Assembly: GCA_036351375.1 (NCBI GenBank)
Contig: JAZBOY010000011.1
Coordinates: 1-10,296, forward strand
Direction of reading: 5' to 3'
DNA from: JANQIO01 sp036351375
GTDB taxonomy: Bacteria; Pseudomonadota; Gammaproteobacteria; Pseudomonadales; Halieaceae
DNA: 10,296 nucleotides
A program made the translations under genes and the position numbers. Shown here one piece after another: positions 1 to 6,686 of this stretch. Every line of letters starts with the position of its first letter. Positions within the stretch are counted from its first letter, which is position 1. The notes beneath the pieces are model-generated. The model did not search any database. It was given only the letters and a program-made list of their open reading frames with translations, and was not told the DNA's origin.

Positions 1-1397
1 ATGCGCTCAAGCGCCAGGAAGACCGGCTGCGCTACCTGGCCTACTTCGACCCGCTGACCAACCTGCCCAACCGGCGCAGCTTTACCGAGCAGCTCAACCG
101 CATTCTAAAACAGGCCCGGCGCCGCGACAGCAACGCTGCCCTGCTGTTTATCGACCTGGACAACTTCAAGCGCATCAACGACAGCATTGGCCACGGCCGC
201 GGCGACAAGCTGCTGGTGGAAATTGCCAGGCGCCTGACCCTGGAACTGCGCCAGGAAGATGCCATCAGCTACATGTCGGACCGCGAGGCCGGCGAGCACG
301 ACGGCAGCACCGAGATCGCCCGCCTGGGCGGCGACGAGTTCACCGTGGTGCTCTCCAACATCGACAACATCTCTGACGTGGAAGCTGTTGCCCGCCGGGT
401 GTTGCAGCGCCTCTCTGAGCCGATACCGCTGCAGAGCCACAAACCGGTGGTAACGCCCAGTATCGGCATAGCCATCTTCCCTGTGGACGGCGCCGACCCC
501 GACACCCTGGTGCGTAACGCCGACACCGCCATGTATGCCGCCAAGGCCCAGGGCCGTGCCTGCTACCGCTTCTACAACGAACAGATGAACGCGCTGGCAG
601 TGGAGCACCTGAAGCTGGAAGAAGACCTGCGCGAGACCATCCAGCGCGGCGCGCTGGAGCTGCACTACCAGCCGCAGATAGACACCCGCAGCGGCAAGAT
701 CGTCAGCCTGGAAGCGCTGATTCGCTGGCCCCACGGCGAGCGCATGATTATGCCGGGCGAGTTTATCCCGGTGGCCGAGCGCACCGGCCTGATCGCTGAC
801 CTGGGGCACTGGATTATGCGCGAGGCGGCGCGCCAGTGTGCGCTGTGGGAAGACTCGGGCCTGGGGGATTTCCGCATCTGCGTGAACGTATCGGCGCTGC
901 AGTTCAACCAGCCCAATTTCGTCGACTCGGTACAGCAGTTTCTCGACCAGACCGGCATGAACCCGTCGCGACTGGAGTTCGAGCTGACCGAATCGGCCAT
1001 CATGACCGACGCCGAGGCCAACATCGAGCGCCTGCGCGCCCTGAAGCGCCTGGGCATTGCGCTGGCGGTAGACGACTTCGGTACCGGCTACTCGTCGCTC
1101 AACTACCTGAAGCAGTTCCCCATCGACACCCTCAAGATAGACCAGAGCTTTGTGGCCGACCTGGCCAAGCCCGACGGCGAGGCCATCGTTGACGCCATCG
1201 TGGCGCTGACCCGCTCGCTGGGCCTCAAGGTGGTGGCAGAAGGTGTGGAAACCGAAGCCCAGGCGGAGTACCTGAAGGCCCGGGAATGCGACCTGCTGCA
1301 GGGCTACTACTACAGCCGCCCGGTGCCGGCCAGTGACATTCCTGCACTGATGGCGGTGGACTACAGCAGCTACCGCAACGAAGCCGAAATCGCCTGA
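1..1397 (+). CDS. GGDEF-EAL cyclic-di-GMP signalling protein, 5' end cut off by window edge
   Basis: The visible frame starts at base 3 and gives 464 residues up to TGA 1395-1397; the N-terminus lies outside the window. A GGDEF (diguanylate cyclase) domain begins with YFDPLTNLPNRR and carries an intact GGDEF at visible residues 109-113 (327-341). An EAL (c-di-GMP phosphodiesterase) domain follows from about residue 200. Its metal and catalytic positions are all present: E237 of EAL, N295, E327 of ELTES, D357-D358 of DDFGTGYSSL, K378 and E413 of EGVET. Both halves could therefore be active; in this family the phosphodiesterase often dominates (family knowledge). The RxxD sequence (R83-D86) is separated from the GGDEF hairpin by about 17 extra residues, so a canonical inhibitory site is unlikely. 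Codon use is strongly G/C at third positions. The gene converges on the hybrid kinase with only 14 bases between stops. Any sensory N-terminal domain is out of view. Confidence 0.96.
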   Translation, partial: ALKRQEDRLRYLAYFDPLTNLPNRRSFTEQLNRILKQARRRDSNAALLFIDLDNFKRINDSIGHGRGDKLLVEIARRLTLELRQEDAISYMSDREAGEHDGSTEIARLGGDEFTVVLSNIDNISDVEAVARRVLQRLSEPIPLQSHKPVVTPSIGIAIFPVDGADPDTLVRNADTAMYAAKAQGRACYRFYNEQMNALAVEHLKLEEDLRETIQRGALELHYQPQIDTRSGKIVSLEALIRWPHGERMIMPGEFIPVAERTGLIADLGHWIMREAARQCALWEDSGLGDFRICVNVSALQFNQPNFVDSVQQFLDQTGMNPSRLEFELTESAIMTDAEANIERLRALKRLGIALAVDDFGTGYSSLNYLKQFPIDTLKIDQSFVADLAKPDGEAIVDAIVALTRSLGLKVVAEGVETEAQAEYLKARECDLLQGYYYSRPVPASDIPALMAVDYSSYRNEAEIA

Positions 1398-1411
1398 CCG
1401 GGTTAGCCCAG

Positions 1412-4400
1412 CTACTCGACCGGCGAACTATCCTGCGACAGTAACTCCTCCAGCGCCCTGGCGGCGTCACGGAAGTGACCGGCCAGGGTTTCCACCTCGG
1501 CCTCGGCACTGTCGATTTCACCCGCTTTCCAGCGCGACTCGCAGCGACGGCAGTATTCGCTGAGCGCCTTGGCGCCCAGGTTCAAACTCATGGACTTGAT
1601 GGCGTGGGCACCGGCGCCCAGCGCCTTGGCGTCGCCGATGGCCGCACGCAGCTCATCGAGCTTCTGCTCGCCGTCGGTGCGGAAGTTTTCGATGACCGCC
1701 GCCAGCAGGTCGCCGCCGGTCTGGGATTCGATGGAGCGAATATTATCCAGCGCTTTCAGGTCGAGGATATCTACCCGTGCAGGTGCTGCCGGTTTGGGCG
1801 CTTTGGCGCGCTCGACCTGGCCTGAGGATGTGAAGTAGTTCGACAGCAGGCCGTTGAGATCGCTGGTGGAATAGGGCTTGAACAGGATGCGATCCATACC
1901 CGAGGCGTAGCAGCGCTCTTTCTCTGATTCGGTCTTGCCGGCGGTGAGGGCCACCACCGGGGTGCGGCGGCTGCCGCGATGCATTTCGTACTGGCGAATG
2001 TGCCGGGTGGCTTCGAAGCCATCCATCACCGGCATCTGGCAGTCCATCAGCACCAGGTCGAACTCATCCTGCTGGAACATTTCCAGCGCCACCTCGCCGT
2101 TGCGCGCCACCGCCACCGAGCAGCCGAAGGACTCGAGCATGGCACGGGCGATCTGCTGGTTGGCGGGTATATCTTCCACCAGCAGCAGGCGCTTTTCGAA
2201 GCGCAGCAGCGGCAGGGTTTCATCCTTGCCGGCGGCAGAGGCCTCGGCGCCGGCCGCCTGGATATCACTGATAAGGCTGCCCAGGCGCACCGGCTTGGTG
2301 GTGCGGCTGAGGTGCTCAAGCTCTGGCGGCACTCCCTGGCCGGACAGCGGCGTGACCAGCAGCAGGCGGGTATGTGCATCCTGCGCCAGGTTTGCCACGA
2401 GGGTAATGCCGACGCTGTTATACAGGCAGCCCACATCCACCAGCACCACGCGTTCGTGTTCTGCCACGGCGGCGATTTCCTCCACCGTGGCGCACTCGCG
2501 CACCTTCATGCCCAGGGCAGCCAGCTGGCTTTGGAACATGGCTCGGGTTTCCGGCACCGGGGCGGCAATCTCGGCGTAGAAATCTTCGATGCCGTCGGCG
2601 TGAATGGGGTCGGTATAGATGGGCGATTCCACGAAGGACAGCTCTACCGACATGGCGGTACCCACGCCGGGGCGTGACTTCACATCCAGCTCGCCGCCCA
2701 TCAGGTCGATCAACTGCTTGGCGATGGACAGGCCCAGGCCGGTGCCGCCGAACTGGCGAGTGGTGGAGGAATCGGCCTGGGAGAAGGCCTCGAATACGCG
2801 CTCGACGGTTTCCTCTGTCATGCCGATGCCGGTGTCTTCCACCAGGAACTCTACCTGCACCGACTTGTTCTTGCGCTGCACCTCACTGACCACCAGGTTG
2901 ACCGAGCCGCGCTGGGTGAACTTGATGGCGTTGCTGAGCAGGTTCTGCAGCACCTGGCGCAGGCGCACCGGGTCGCCGTAGAGCTGGCGGCGCAGGTCGA
3001 CGTTGAAGACCAGGTTCAGCTCCAGGTTCTTGGCCTGGGCCAGTTCGCCGTAGAGATAGCAGAGATTCTCTAGCAGCTCGCGCAGGCCGAAGGTGGTTTC
3101 TTCCAGCTCCAGCTTGCCCGCCTCGATCTTGGAGAAATCGAGAATGTTGTCGATCAGGCCCAGCAGCTCGTTGGCAGACACGTGGGCCGACTCGGCAAAG
3201 TTCTGCTGCCGGTCATTAAGGCCCGAGTGCAGCAGCAGGTCTGTCATGCCCAGCACGCCGTGCATGGGCGTGCGGATCTCGTGGCTGAGGGCGGCGAGGA
3301 ATTCACTCTTGGCCTGGTTGGCCAGCTCCGCGTCCTGGCGGGCCCGGCCCATTTCCTCCACGGCCACCTGCAGCTTGTCGTTGGAGCGGCGCAGGTCCAG
3401 CGTGCGCGCCCGCACGTCTTCTTCCAGCTGCATCTGGTAGGCCAACTGCTCCTGGGTTTTCTGGCGCTGGCGGTAGAAGAACATCGCGATAAACAACATT
3501 ACGATGAGGAAGTAGACAACGTAGGCATACCAGGTGAGGTAGTACGGCGGGTGCACCTTCACATCCAGTACGATGCCCTCCGGGCTCCACACCCCATCCG
3601 GGTTGGCGCCCTGAATGCGCAGCACATACTCGCCCATGGGCAGCTTGGAAAAGTCGATGTAGTTGCGGTTACCCAGCTCAACCCAGTTCTGGTCGAGGCC
3701 CACCATCTGGTAGCGGTACTGGTTGCGGTTGGGGGCGCGGAAGTCCATGGCGGCGAAGGACAGGCCGAGCAAGTAGTCGTCGGGGTCTAGCTCGATCCTT
3801 TCCAGTTCGCTGTAAGGGACGTCGAACCAGACGGGTTCGTTGCCGAGTTTAACGCTAGTTAGTAAGACCTCTGGTGGCCGTGCCTTGCCAGCCATTTCAG
3901 CAGGATTGAAAGCAATCAATCCGTAGTTGCTACCAAAATACAGCCTGCCGCTTCGACCTTTATGGGAAGCTCCAAAATTGAAATCATTCGCTTGCAGGCC
4001 GTCTTCTACTGTGAAAGTCTTCGATTCACCTCGATCGTAATTGAATCTAGTAAGCCCTGCGGATGTAGCGAGCCAAACATTACCTTCGTCATCTCCCTGG
4101 ATAGCCCATATGTTGCTGCTGTTAAGTTGAATGTTGGATTGAAAGTAGCTGAAACGATTGCGGCCTTGCTTCCTATCGAAGGGCTCCCACATATTCAGAC
4201 CGCCGCCATCGGTACCAATCCAAAGTCGCGCCTTGTCATCTTCATATATAGAGAGCACAACGGAGCTGGAGAGCGAGCCAGGCATGTCCTGAGAATGTTT
4301 GAAAACCTCGAATGTACCGGACGCTGGATCAAAACGATTTAATCCATTATCGGTACCGATCCACACGTCTCCGCTAGCTTCCTGAAACACTGTATAAACC

Positions 4401-5902
4401 ACATCACTGCTCAATGTTCCCGGCGAGTCTGGGTCTGACCTATAAGTGATGAAGCTATCGCTGCCCGAACGGAGCAAATTCAAACCGCCACTGAAAGTCC
4501 CAACCCACAGGTTTCCTGAACTATCTCTAAAGACCGAAGTAACCTGAGGGTCGCTTATCGGGAATGGGTGGGGTCTGGAGGGATGATAACGGTTGAGCAC
4601 AGACATCGAAGAGTTAAGCTCTATCAGGCCAGATAGATACGTACCTAGCCACCATCCTCCTTCATCAACCATTATCGACGTAACCGGCGATTCGCTGAAC
4701 ACCGCCCTCACGGAATTAACATCCGTCTGCCTGGAGACGACTTCCAGTCCACTTGTGGAACCAATTAACAGGCTCTCATCGTCAGCCTCCGAGACGCTAA
4801 GGATTGCCTCGTCCCTCAAGCCAGTATGAAGCCCGTACGAATCAATACTGGATTCGAAACCAACGAATATTCCACTAAAACTCCCAACCCAAATAAGCCC
4901 AGTACGGTCCTCTAGGATTGAAAGCATTCGAAACGGGGTGGAGTCTTGATCGCGAATAGATTCAAGAAGAAGCTGATCGAGACGTGGGTCAAAGCGAACG
5001 ACGCCCGAGTCTGTGGCGAGAAAGAGAGCCCCGGAAGAGTGCTCCAAGAAACTGTGAACCTCAGAAAGTTCTACTTGCTCTCCACTTAGCGGGTTCGTAC
5101 TCACTTGGTAGTGGCCGAGTATTTCTGAACCATCAGTTCGATAAACGCCACCGCCGGCGGTGCCGAACCAAAGGCCACCCTTCTCGTCCAGATGAATCGC
5201 CAAGAAGTTTGCCGATGAGACCTCAATGCCTAAGCCACTCATTGATTCATGCGGTTTGAGCATGTCCGAGCTGAGATCCAACTGGAGTATGCCGCCGTCA
5301 CGAGTCGCCAGCAGCAGGAGATCGCCGCCGACCTTCAGAAAACTGTTGACAGTGTTACCTGCGAGCAGCGGGTATTGGCCCGGAGTGTAGTGTTTGAATC
5401 GCCCAATACCGGGATGGAAAAGGCTAAACCCACCGCGGTTATAGCTAATCCAAAATTCGTCTTCACCGCCGTTGTAGAGGGTCAACACTTCGTCGTAGAG
5501 AAGTGATTCAAGAGGGTCGCCGCCAGCTCGGATAGCACTGAACTTATAGTTCCGCTTGTCGAGCCGATTGATGCCTCCTTGGTAAGTCCCAAACCAAAGG
5601 TTGCCCTTACTATCCTCAGCGACACTGGTCAGCCCGTTGCCACTCAGCGTGTATGGATCAGTCACATCGGCACGAAAAACGGTGCTCTCTTTACCGTCGA
5701 ACCTATACAAGCCTTCCTGAGCCAGAATCCAGAGATACCCTTCAGAATCCTGAAAAACTTCGTTGACAGCAGCCTGAGAGAAATCAGGGGCGAGCCTGAA
5801 GCGGGAGAACAAAAAATTATCTGCCTCGGACGCAGAAACGCCGGAGTGCAAGGCTGCCAGTAGAACAAGCAATCGAAGCTTCGTCGCTGAGCCGAATTTC
5901 AT
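1412..5902 (-). CDS. Hybrid sensor histidine kinase with two periplasmic beta-propellers (HK1)
   Basis: This 1496-residue protein opens with a signal peptide (residues 1 to about 24). Fourteen reg_prop-type repeats with L/V-W-[IVF]-G-T...G-L cores (for example LWFGT, LWVGT, VWIGT) span about 40-668 and suggest two seven-bladed propellers. A Y_Y_Y domain (about 705-785), one membrane helix (about 789-810) and a coiled coil follow. The cytoplasmic part has HisKA with SHEIRTPM (H874), an HATPase (N991, DTGIG at D1023, GGTGLGL), a degenerate receiver (about 1110-1215), a true receiver (E1243/D1244, phospho-acceptor D1287, T1320, K1342) and an HPt (H1433 in AHAIKSMSLNLGA). It should run a His-Asp-His relay to a separate regulator; unlike Bacteroidetes HTCS proteins it has no AraC domain. 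The ATG at 5902 is chosen because it gives the signal peptide, although no good Shine-Dalgarno precedes it. It lies 138 bases downstream of the small secreted gene on the same strand, so cotranscription is likely. The propeller half is much more AT-rich than the kinase half. Confidence 0.97.
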   Translation of the reverse strand: MKFGSATKLRLLVLLAALHSGVSASEADNFLFSRFRLAPDFSQAAVNEVFQDSEGYLWILAQEGLYRFDGKESTVFRADVTDPYTLSGNGLTSVAEDSKGNLWFGTYQGGINRLDKRNYKFSAIRAGGDPLESLLYDEVLTLYNGGEDEFWISYNRGGFSLFHPGIGRFKHYTPGQYPLLAGNTVNSFLKVGGDLLLLATRDGGILQLDLSSDMLKPHESMSGLGIEVSSANFLAIHLDEKGGLWFGTAGGGVYRTDGSEILGHYQVSTNPLSGEQVELSEVHSFLEHSSGALFLATDSGVVRFDPRLDQLLLESIRDQDSTPFRMLSILEDRTGLIWVGSFSGIFVGFESSIDSYGLHTGLRDEAILSVSEADDESLLIGSTSGLEVVSRQTDVNSVRAVFSESPVTSIMVDEGGWWLGTYLSGLIELNSSMSVLNRYHPSRPHPFPISDPQVTSVFRDSSGNLWVGTFSGGLNLLRSGSDSFITYRSDPDSPGTLSSDVVYTVFQEASGDVWIGTDNGLNRFDPASGTFEVFKHSQDMPGSLSSSVVLSIYEDDKARLWIGTDGGGLNMWEPFDRKQGRNRFSYFQSNIQLNSSNIWAIQGDDEGNVWLATSAGLTRFNYDRGESKTFTVEDGLQANDFNFGASHKGRSGRLYFGSNYGLIAFNPAEMAGKARPPEVLLTSVKLGNEPVWFDVPYSELERIELDPDDYLLGLSFAAMDFRAPNRNQYRYQMVGLDQNWVELGNRNYIDFSKLPMGEYVLRIQGANPDGVWSPEGIVLDVKVHPPYYLTWYAYVVYFLIVMLFIAMFFYRQRQKTQEQLAYQMQLEEDVRARTLDLRRSNDKLQVAVEEMGRARQDAELANQAKSEFLAALSHEIRTPMHGVLGMTDLLLHSGLNDRQQNFAESAHVSANELLGLIDNILDFSKIEAGKLELEETTFGLRELLENLCYLYGELAQAKNLELNLVFNVDLRRQLYGDPVRLRQVLQNLLSNAIKFTQRGSVNLVVSEVQRKNKSVQVEFLVEDTGIGMTEETVERVFEAFSQADSSTTRQFGGTGLGLSIAKQLIDLMGGELDVKSRPGVGTAMSVELSFVESPIYTDPIHADGIEDFYAEIAAPVPETRAMFQSQLAALGMKVRECATVEEIAAVAEHERVVLVDVGCLYNSVGITLVANLAQDAHTRLLLVTPLSGQGVPPELEHLSRTTKPVRLGSLISDIQAAGAEASAAGKDETLPLLRFEKRLLLVEDIPANQQIARAMLESFGCSVAVARNGEVALEMFQQDEFDLVLMDCQMPVMDGFEATRHIRQYEMHRGSRRTPVVALTAGKTESEKERCYASGMDRILFKPYSTSDLNGLLSNYFTSSGQVERAKAPKPAAPARVDILDLKALDNIRSIESQTGGDLLAAVIENFRTDGEQKLDELRAAIGDAKALGAGAHAIKSMSLNLGAKALSEYCRRCESRWKAGEIDSAEAEVETLAGHFRDAARALEELLSQDSSPVE

Positions 5903-5955
5903 CGCTCAATTATGCGATGAAAACGAGAGAAGATACATAAAACCACAGACGACGA

Positions 5956-5977
5956 GGCCGCGATGTTGATCGCGGCC
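5956..5977 (-). other. Perfect 9-bp hairpin between small secreted gene and HK1
   Basis: GGCCGCGAT (5956-5964) and ATCGCGGCC (5969-5977) pair perfectly around a 4-base loop. The hairpin sits 54 bases upstream of the HK1 start, inside the presumed small gene-HK1 transcript. No uninterrupted T-run follows on either strand (on the minus strand TCGTCGTCTGTGG comes before TTTT), so it is not a canonical intrinsic terminator. It could be a weak terminator or attenuator that leaves HK1 less expressed than the small gene, or an RNA-stability element. That role is inference; the pairing is seen directly. Confidence 0.6.
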
Positions 5978-6003
5978 CCTCAATACTGAAGAAGCGACTT
6001 ACC

Positions 6004-6032
6004 CTCGACCCGCGCCGGCAGGCGCAGTCGAG
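6004..6032 (-). other. Second hairpin, just 3' of the small secreted gene
   Basis: CTCGAC (6004-6009) pairs with GTCGAG (6027-6032), and inside it GCGCC (6012-6016) pairs with GGCGC (6021-6025) around the loop GGCA, leaving a small internal loop (CC opposite A). Read on the minus strand it begins 8 bases after the TAA of the small gene. No T-tract follows, so it may protect the 3' end or cause partial termination together with the hairpin at 5956-5977, not act as a full intrinsic terminator. Confidence 0.55.
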
Positions 6033-6040
6033 TTAAAGAG

Positions 6041-6433
6041 TTACGCTCTCCTGCTAGCCCTCAGAATCTTCCAAATTGAGCCGGCGACGTTGTTGGTTTT
6101 CCAAATGGAACCAGCAACTTCCTCGCTTCCAGGAGCAAACTCATCGGCATCTGCAACTTGGTGCTCAGAAATCCGAACAACCAGTTCGCTTCTGCTAAGA
6201 AGCTGAAGCTGTTCCTGCGTCAGGGTCGCACCTAAATAGCTAATTGACGCAGCGGTTTCGGTTACATTTCCACCGACCGATTCAACTAACTGAGCGGCTT
6301 CCATGACATTGGAGACCTTCAACAGATAGGACTTTGACTCAACACTTGCAGTGGACGAATGCAGCGACGCTGAACCCAGCGTGCTAAGCACTATTGCACC
6401 AGCAAAAAACCCTGCGCGCGTAAAGTTTTTCAT
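6041..6433 (-). CDS. Small secreted protein, orphan I9/subtilase-propeptide-like, with repeated VAGSIWK tail
   Basis: This 130-residue protein has a signal peptide (residues 1 to about 25; basic start, then a hydrophobic stretch). A domain at about 35-95 follows the pattern of the N-terminal propeptide (inhibitor I9-like) module of S8 serine proteases: YLLKV at the first strand, a helix, VGGNVTE, ISYLGATLT, EQLQLL and a final VVRISE strand. No protease domain follows. Instead there is an acidic linker (about 95-105), VAGSIWK at 106-112, TNN, VAGSIWK at 116-122, and a basic end (ILRASRRA). A strong AGGAGG lies 5 bases before the ATG, which supports the start. It is upstream of HK1 on the same strand and divergent from HK2. 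The exact function is unknown: a protease inhibitor or foldase-like propeptide, or a ligand or peptide precursor for the neighbouring propeller sensors, are all possible. The I9 assignment is by pattern, not by search. Confidence 0.85.
   Translation of the reverse strand: MKNFTRAGFFAGAIVLSTLGSASLHSSTASVESKSYLLKVSNVMEAAQLVESVGGNVTETAASISYLGATLTQEQLQLLSRSELVVRISEHQVADADEFAPGSEEVAGSIWKTNNVAGSIWKILRASRRA
6068..6118 (-). repeat. Duplicated VAGSIWK-coding motif with synonymous-only differences
   Basis: Two 21-base units (6098-6118, then 6068-6088 in reading direction) encode the same heptapeptide, VAGSIWK, 9 bases apart. Five of the seven codons differ between copies (GTT/GTC, GCT/GCC, GGT/GGC, TCC/TCA, AAA/AAG) and every difference is silent; only ATT and TGG are identical. 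This suggests that both copies are held by selection on the peptide and are not a fresh slippage duplication. Confidence 0.9.
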
Positions 6434-6438
6434 AACCG

Positions 6439-6444
6439 CCTCCT
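6439..6444 (-). promoter_or_regulatory. Strong Shine-Dalgarno of the small secreted gene
   Basis: CCTCCT on the plus strand reads AGGAGG on the minus strand, 5 bases before the ATG at 6433. It is the only consensus ribosome binding site among the three central genes; HK2 has only a weak AAGAG (6675-6679) and HK1 none that is clear. This suggests much higher translation of the small protein than of the two kinases. Confidence 0.8.
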
Positions 6445-6450
6445 AAAGCT

Positions 6451-6468
6451 GCCTCTAATCGAAGAGGC
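6451..6468 (-). other. Leader hairpin or operator upstream of the small gene
   Basis: GCCTCT (6451-6456) and AGAGGC (6463-6468) form a 6-bp stem with a 6-base loop. It lies 6 bases upstream (5') of the AGGAGG in the presumed leader of the small gene. It could be a leader stem-loop or a protein-binding dyad. A stem this short can occur by chance. Confidence 0.35.
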
Positions 6469-6539
6469 CATTTCTTGGTCTTGTAGTTTTAGAGAGATAA
6501 CGAAACGTACCTGAATTTCATATTGGGAGTGACGTGATT

Positions 6540-6595
6540 GGTCGTACATGACCCATATGGGGCAAAAAGTGACGCTCACTGCAATTTATTTGCAG
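6540..6595. promoter_or_regulatory. Cluster of dyad symmetries, candidate operator region
   Basis: Four inverted repeats lie end to end near the midpoint of the divergent region: GGTC-N6-GACC (6540-6553), the perfect palindrome CCCATATGGG (6552-6561), AGTGA-CGC-TCACT (6568-6580) and CTGCAA-N5-TTGCAG (6579-6595). A fifth, GCGAA-A-TTCGC, follows at 6622-6632. None matches a binding site I can name; AGTGA-N3-TCACT has the wrong spacing for CRP. Their density and central position favour a shared control region, but each is short and unproven. Confidence 0.4.
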
Positions 6596-6686
6596 ATTAG
6601 TTTTAGCAGTAGATCACAAAAGCGAAATTCGCAGTTTCCCTCGCCTATACGCTATTTTTCTAAGTAGATTCAGTAAGAGCCGTACC

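Larger units (their letters stand above)
6434..6686. promoter_or_regulatory. Divergent intergenic control region between small secreted gene and HK2
   Basis: These 253 bases separate divergently read starts, so they should hold promoters for both the small gene-HK1 unit and HK2. I could not find a convincing -35/-10 pair on either strand; TATACG at 6646-6651 is a weak -10 candidate for HK2 with no good -35. The region is AT-rich and contains several short inverted repeats near its centre, plus two direct repeats: AGTGACG at 6528-6534 and 6568-6574 (40 bases apart) and TAGTTTTAG at 6484-6492 and 6598-6606. No second open frame with a plausible start and RBS was seen in it. Confidence 0.6.

Noticed and set aside
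105..809. Long open frame on the minus strand opposite the GGDEF-EAL gene
   Set aside because: It lies antisense to an unmistakable GGDEF-EAL coding region in GC-rich DNA where stop codons are rare; the protein has no recognisable motif.
1398..1411. Possible bidirectional terminator between the GGDEF-EAL gene and HK1
   Set aside because: The 14-base gap holds only GGG-TTAG-CCC, too short a stem, with no T-run on either strand.
1979..2677. Long plus-strand open frame opposite the kinase and receiver part of HK1 (another at 3182-3790)
   Set aside because: Antisense shadow of conserved receiver/ATPase coding sequence; its translation has no family features and no RBS.
5909..5914. CATAAT (minus strand) as a -10 box for a leaderless HK1 transcript
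   Set aside because: It fits five of six consensus bases but no -35 element lies at proper spacing; not enough to call a promoter.
6041..6433. Small secreted gene as the remnant of a decayed S8 protease
   Set aside because: It has a strong RBS, an intact signal peptide, a silent-change-only repeat and a clean stop, and no protease remnant follows, so it looks like a complete maintained gene.
6484..6632. Repeats in the control region as a CRISPR array
   Set aside because: Units are 7-17 bases, differ from one another, and lack regular spacers.
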